Below, piece after piece: positions 22,078 through 26,314 of a stretch of DNA of 26,314 bases. The stretch is from a virus. The position numbers and the translations under genes were made by a program. The notes beneath the pieces were generated by a model. It was not told the origin of the DNA and did not search any database. It was given only the letters and a program-made list of their open reading frames with translations. The DNA lies in IMG/VR virus record IMGVR_UViG_3300028607_002693, positions 1 through 26,314 of that record; one strand, written 5' to 3'. The first letter of the stretch is position 1, and every line of letters starts with the position of its first letter.

Positions 22078-22107
22078 ATGGTAAAGAAAGGAGGCAATTT
22101 TGCCTAA
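22078..22107 (+). CDS. Nine-residue leader ORF overlapping the long-fibre start
   Basis: ATG 22078 encodes MVKKGGNFA and stops at TAA 22105-22107. Its codons 4-6 contain the AGGAGG Shine-Dalgarno of the fibre gene and it overlaps the fibre TTG start in another frame. It may couple or dampen fibre translation, or may be chance. Confidence 0.35.
   Translation: MVKKGGNFA
22089..22094 (+). promoter_or_regulatory. Strong Shine-Dalgarno AGGAGG deciding the TTG start of the fibre gene
   Basis: A perfect AGGAGG lies 5 nt before TTG 22100. It is the strongest ribosome-binding site in the window, where most genes have none, and it fixes the start of the fibre gene in the absence of an ATG. Confidence 0.8.
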
Positions 22108-25100
22108 TTGGAAAAAAGTCATAGTTAAGGGTTCTGATGCTAACTTAAATTCTTTAGTAGTTAATACTAATATAACTTCCTCAAATATACTTATTTCAAA
22201 TGATTTAGATGTTACAGGTGATGTAGATGTTGATGGTCATGTTCTGATTGGAAGTGCCGATGATACAGGTCACAAACTTCATGTTGATGGTTCAATTGGT
22301 GCGTCTAATTTACATTTGCTCTCTGATGGAAGTATAACTTGGGCACACGGTGATGTGAGTATTGTTGAGGGTACTTCAGAAGATTATTCACTATCATTTA
22401 ATACATATGATGGTTCATCAAATTCAAGAGCATTATGGTTACAAGGTAATAATAACGCAACTTTTGCAGGTGATGTAACTGCTACTGGTATTATTTCAGG
22501 AGACTATTTCGAAGCTCAAGGTTATGGGGAGCTAATAGGACACTCTGGTGGACAAGTTTATTTGAAAGATAATAAAATCGGAAATGGAGGGTTAGGAATA
22601 TCTTCTGCAGCTAATCACCCTATAACATTCTGGACTGGAGGATCAGCATCTTTTACAAGCGAAAGAATGCGTATTACTAACGATGGCAACGTTGGTATCG
22701 GGACGGATGATCCGACTGGAAATTTAAACATTGTTGATACTGCTACAGCTGCTGTAAATATTGAGGGAAGTGCAGTAAAACTACAATTAGAAGCACAGGG
22801 CTCAACTCGGGCAACTGTAGGAACGACAACTTCACATCCATTTAGGCTTGTTACGAGTAATACTGAAAGATTAACTATTGAGTCTGGCGGCAATGTAGGT
22901 ATCGGAACTACTAGTCCAGCATCTATACTGGAAATAAATGGTGGCTCAGCTGATGGTGTGAAAATAATAGCTGCAAATGCTGGAACTGAATTCGTATTAA
23001 ATGCATCAACTTCTAATGGAACTAGTAGACTTTGGGTTGGAGGTACGGGCAACGTTGGTATCGGGACTACGAGTCCTAGCGCCAAGTTCCATGTTAATGG
23101 AACTGGTGTAACAAGTGGAACAACATCGGTTTTAGTAGAGAATGCTATTGGTGATGATATTTTTGAGATTACTGATGATGGTCAAATTATATTGAGAGAA
23201 TATAATTCTGTTAGTCCATTAAAGATTATTTCTTCAATAACGGATATTACTGAACCATCTATTAAAATAGATAGTAGTAAAGATAGTATAATAGATTTAG
23301 ATAGGGGATCTGACATTAGACGAAGTTATTTAGGATTTAGTACGGCTGGGACTTTAAACTGGGTTGTTGGTGGTGCGTCAACAGCTATAGGTAATGGGGA
23401 TGAGTTTTATATAGGTCAACATTATTCAGATGCCAAATTAATAATTCTGACGGGTGGTAACGTAGGTATCGGAACGACTAGTCCGGGGGAAAAACTAGAC
23501 GTTGGGGGTTACATAAAATCTAATATAGGATTTAAAGCCCTTAATTATACAACTTTACTAGAAAGCGGTAACAACACTGTATTAAGCAACACCGCTTATT
23601 ACAACATGTTGTTTAAGACTAATAACGCAGAGAGAATGCGTATTACAAATGCCGGCGACGTCGGTATCGGGACGACTAGTCCTAGTGCTAAGTTAGATGT
23701 GCGTGGAGTTGGACTCTTTGGTGATCAAACTTCATCTATTGCTGGTTCGTCACATCTACAAATTGCACGTTCCAATGACCCAATTATGTCATTCAGACAT
23801 CTTAATGCGGCGAGTACAGGACAGTCAGACTATACAAATTATTATTTCAAAGATACGGGTGGAACAGAACGTATTGGTGCAAGAATATCGGCTTACCATG
23901 CGACTACACACGCATCGCAGCCTGGTGTTGAATTGAGATTTGCTACAACACCAGATGGCGGTTCTCTCACGGAACGGCTCACAATTGATGAAGACGGCAA
24001 CGTTGGCATCGGAACGACGAGTCCTGGTCAGAAATTGGAAGTTGATGGGACAGTTCTTATTAATAATCAAACAGGCAGTAGTTACTTGCAGATTAAAAAT
24101 GCCCAAAATTATTTAGGGCATTCAGGTTCAGATTTTACGCTTCGGACAAGTGAGAGTGGAGTTGATTTGGGTATTAGTTCTAATAAGGGGGTAAGTATTC
24201 ATGTCGATAGGGGAAATGCGGGAAGTGGCGCATTCTCAATAACAACGGGCGGGACAAGTAATACTCGATTTCGGGTTGATAATGCTGGGAATGTAGGAAT
24301 TGGAACGAGTAGTCCAATTGCAAAATTAGAAATTCAGGGTGCAAATGAATCAAATATATTTTTACGAAATTCAAATACAAATGATTTTGAAAGTGGAAGA
24401 ATAAGATTTATTGAGAATATTACGTCATTTCAGGGAGGATTTATTCATTATGATGGGAGTGGTAATGTTTTCAATATAGGGGTTCATAATTCAGGTGATG
24501 AGCTAGTAAGTAGTGATGCTAATGCTATAAGTATTTTGAGAAGTTCTGGCAATGTCGGAATTGGGACTACTGCGCCGGGGGCTAAACTTGAAATCGCTGG
24601 CACAGGTAATCAAAAACTACTTGTTAATAGAACAGATGGAGATAACTTTTTTATAGACGCTCAAAATGGTCAAATAAGACTAAGAGGGTCTAGTAATATT
24701 ATTATGGGTGTTGGTGCGGATGTTATGACCGTAACTAATACAAACGTCGGTATCGGGACTACTAATCCAGGTAGATTATTGACAATAAAACCACTAACAG
24801 GTCACAAAAATCAAGGAATTAGTTTTATGGACGGTAGTAGCACAGAGCAAGCTACTGTTTCAATAGATACAACTACTAATGATTTATTGACAGCTAGTAA
24901 AGCGAATTTAAGGTTTTATACAGGTAGTACTATAGGTAACACTAATGAAAGAATGGTTATTACCACAGCAGGTAAAGTTGGTATTGGGACGACGGATCCT
25001 ACACATCCATTTTCTGTTCAAAATAAATTTATGGTAACTTCTGGGGGATCAGTTTTTATTCCAGCAGGTCAAGGAATTGGTATTGACCCTCATGCAGGAG

Positions 25101-26314
25101 GAGCTAATACAAATATATATTTTCATGCGGGACAAATTCAGATTGCTGGAACTACTGATTTTAAACATAATAATGCTAATTTTATAATAGAAAATGCTGG
25201 TAACGTTGGTATCGGGACGACGAGTCCAGGAACAGCTTTACAGGTTGGTGGTTTAGACGATGGTAGCAATTACGATATAACATTAGGTTGGAATGCAGTA
25301 GATAGCCAAGCTGTTGGAACTAAACGGTCAGCTATAACATTTAAGACAGGACAAACATCTGTAAATAATCAAGACATATATAAATGGGATATTGCGATGC
25401 TTGCGGCTCCCGCTACAGTTACTACTGAAACATTTGGATCGGATTTAGCTTTTTTAAGAACAAGTAGAGACGGAGGGGAAAATGAAGATGTTACAATGAT
25501 TCTAACAAGAACAGGAAAAGTCGGTATCGGGGAAACAACACCTTTATCAAAACTACACATTAACGGTGGTGTTGGTTCGCTTTCAACAGGTTTAACATTC
25601 GGTGATGGAGATACAGGGTTTTATGAAAGTGCTGATGATATTTTGAATGTTAATATAGGTGGTAATAATAGATTTAAATTTGAAACTAAGTGGCTTAGAG
25701 GTTCAGGAGGAAATCGAGCGCCAGCAATTTATTATAAACCTGGATCATTAATTAACCCAGTATATACATTTGAAGGTGATCTTAATACGGGAATGACAAG
25801 CTTAGGTGGTGATGAAATAAGTTTAATAACAGGGGGTGTTGAGGCGATAAACATTGATGCAAATCAAAAAGCAACTTTTGCAGGTGAAGTTTTAGTACCA
25901 AGTGGGGATTTTATATCTTGGGGAACATCTGGAGTGACTGCTATCGAAGGTAGTACGGTTTCAAATAAACTTTCATTCAGAACTTCATCAACAGAAAGAT
26001 TATTACTTAATTCTTCAGGTGCAACTTTTGCAGGTGATGTTGGTATAGGAATGACCGCAGGAACAATACCAACAGAAATTAAAGGACGTTCTTCAGATGG
26101 TAAATCATTAAGATTATGGGATAATGCAGGAACAGACATATTAGATTTATACAACAACGGAACGAGTGCTTATATTAATACAACCCATAGTGGAGGAGCA
26201 GGTAACCCATTAATTATACAAACTAATTCCATTACTGCCTTAACATTAGACACTTCCCAAAATGCAACTTTTGCAGGAACAGTATCTGTTACAGCCGCGG
26301 ATTCAATAACAATT
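22100..26314 (+). CDS. Long tail fibre with GNVGIGTTSP repeats (3' end outside window)
   Basis: The frame from TTG 22100 appears open to the last base (1405 codons): I read the first 520 or so directly and checked the reading phase at each later repeat. It starts PNWKKVIVKGSDANLN, as many marine myovirus fibres do. At least 13 copies of GNVGIGTTSP-type motifs occur (first at 22685, last a degenerate one at 26033), spaced about 53-173 residues apart. They are often preceded by ERMRIT and followed by K-L-x-V-x-G, with ATFAGDV elements near both ends. Such repeats are seen in trimeric beta-structured fibre shafts. The likely role is host recognition. The C-terminal tip and any chaperone domain lie outside. 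The repeat DNA is GC-richer than its surroundings. Confidence 0.9.
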   Translation, partial: MPNWKKVIVKGSDANLNSLVVNTNITSSNILISNDLDVTGDVDVDGHVLIGSADDTGHKLHVDGSIGASNLHLLSDGSITWAHGDVSIVEGTSEDYSLSFNTYDGSSNSRALWLQGNNNATFAGDVTATGIISGDYFEAQGYGELIGHSGGQVYLKDNKIGNGGLGISSAANHPITFWTGGSASFTSERMRITNDGNVGIGTDDPTGNLNIVDTATAAVNIEGSAVKLQLEAQGSTRATVGTTTSHPFRLVTSNTERLTIESGGNVGIGTTSPASILEINGGSADGVKIIAANAGTEFVLNASTSNGTSRLWVGGTGNVGIGTTSPSAKFHVNGTGVTSGTTSVLVENAIGDDIFEITDDGQIILREYNSVSPLKIISSITDITEPSIKIDSSKDSIIDLDRGSDIRRSYLGFSTAGTLNWVVGGASTAIGNGDEFYIGQHYSDAKLIILTGGNVGIGTTSPGEKLDVGGYIKSNIGFKALNYTTLLESGNNTVLSNTAYYNMLFKTNNAERMRITNAGDVGIGTTSPSAKLDVRGVGLFGDQTSSIAGSSHLQIARSNDPIMSFRHLNAASTGQSDYTNYYFKDTGGTERIGARISAYHATTHASQPGVELRFATTPDGGSLTERLTIDEDGNVGIGTTSPGQKLEVDGTVLINNQTGSSYLQIKNAQNYLGHSGSDFTLRTSESGVDLGISSNKGVSIHVDRGNAGSGAFSITTGGTSNTRFRVDNAGNVGIGTSSPIAKLEIQGANESNIFLRNSNTNDFESGRIRFIENITSFQGGFIHYDGSGNVFNIGVHNSGDELVSSDANAISILRSSGNVGIGTTAPGAKLEIAGTGNQKLLVNRTDGDNFFIDAQNGQIRLRGSSNIIMGVGADVMTVTNTNVGIGTTNPGRLLTIKPLTGHKNQGISFMDGSSTEQATVSIDTTTNDLLTASKANLRFYTGSTIGNTNERMVITTAGKVGIGTTDPTHPFSVQNKFMVTSGGSVFIPAGQGIGIDPHAGGANTNIYFHAGQIQIAGTTDFKHNNANFIIENAGNVGIGTTSPGTALQVGGLDDGSNYDITLGWNAVDSQAVGTKRSAITFKTGQTSVNNQDIYKWDIAMLAAPATVTTETFGSDLAFLRTSRDGGENEDVTMILTRTGKVGIGETTPLSKLHINGGVGSLSTGLTFGDGDTGFYESADDILNVNIGGNNRFKFETKWLRGSGGNRAPAIYYKPGSLINPVYTFEGDLNTGMTSLGGDEISLITGGVEAINIDANQKATFAGEVLVPSGDFISWGTSGVTAIEGSTVSNKLSFRTSSTERLLLNSSGATFAGDVGIGMTAGTIPTEIKGRSSDGKSLRLWDNAGTDILDLYNNGTSAYINTTHSGGAGNPLIIQTNSITALTLDTSQNATFAGTVSVTAADSITI
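22685..26062 (+). repeat. Array of 13 fibre motifs encoding GNVGIGTTSP-type units
   Basis: Motif starts are at 22685, 22889, 23048, 23456, 23654, 23996, 24287, 24548, 24740, 24971, 25199, 25514 and 26033. Many share DNA close to AACGTTGGTATCGGGACGAC, while the DNA between them differs. The array is irregular in spacing and lies in one frame. Confidence 0.85.

Noticed and set aside
22615-23085. Minus-strand open frame of 156 codons (and similar ones at 23825, 25369 and 25864)
   Set aside because: They are antisense to the long fibre repeats; the recurring V-P-I-P-T-L-P words are just the reverse complement of the repeat DNA.
23697-23936. Plus-strand open frame in a different phase inside the fibre gene
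   Set aside because: The fibre frame stays in phase with its repeats on both sides, and the product (MCVELDSLVIKLHLL...) looks like out-of-frame translation.
22685-26062. CRISPR-like array
   Set aside because: The repeats are irregularly spaced (159-519 nt), all in one reading frame, and encode a known type of fibre motif.
1-26314. tRNA or rRNA genes
   Set aside because: I saw no GGTTCGAATC-like T-arm with matching acceptor stem and no rRNA-like GC-rich structured region; this was a visual scan only.

Overview
The window is a virion-structure segment of an AT-rich (roughly 30% GC by eye) T4-like myovirus. Every supported gene is on the + strand. Most starts lack a strong Shine-Dalgarno and follow A/T-rich leaders such as TAAAATAAAATG. 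One exported protein ends its signal peptide in SFSQ, a style common in Bacteroidetes. The tail-fibre start motif (PNWKKVIVKGSD) resembles those of uncultured marine myoviruses. A marine Bacteroidetes host is my inference, not a demonstrated fact.

Layout: 1-2452 holds the Ser/Arg-rich end of an upstream gene, a small conserved-looking protein, a P-loop NadR-like ATPase/kinase, a charged protein with a possible capsid-targeting leader, an overlapping pair of membrane/coiled-coil proteins resembling spanins, and a GIY-YIG-like stub. 2445-6001 encodes large terminase (gp17) and portal (gp20), directly adjacent; sheath (gp18) and tube (gp19) are not between them as they are in T4. After a second GIY-YIG-like stub, 6152-9274 carries four genes in the place where T4 has its prohead-core genes.

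9295-13685 is the most unusual part. A run of otherwise unrelated genes carries nearly the same N-terminus, M-D-N-F-D-L-R/K-K-Y-L-x-E-G. It ends in the T4 gp21-type prohead protease consensus (L/I)-x-E|G. I read this as a capsid-targeting leader shared by a set of internal head proteins: leader to the scaffold core, cut after Glu12, cargo left in the capsid. The region also contains a possible PD-(D/E)XK nuclease, a GTSWCT-motif protein, a nucleotidyltransferase-like protein, a leader with no cargo, and a duplicated unit marked by a second leader type (MKESLTSYTRLRKLIKEA).

13697-17645 holds the prohead protease (gp21), a small protein, a terminator, the acidic scaffold (gp22) and the major capsid protein (gp23), followed by another terminator. 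17910-20614 encodes neck and tail-completion proteins (gp13-, gp14- and gp15-like). 20618-26314 encodes small fibre-like proteins and then a very long tail fibre that starts at TTG with a strong Shine-Dalgarno and is open to the window end. It has at least 13 GNVGIGTTSP-type repeats in unusually GC-rich DNA.

A motif TATTTATAAC recurs 13-17 nt upstream of several operon-leading starts and is the best candidate for a phage late-promoter element. I saw no tRNA, rRNA, CRISPR array, IS element or convincing minus-strand gene.
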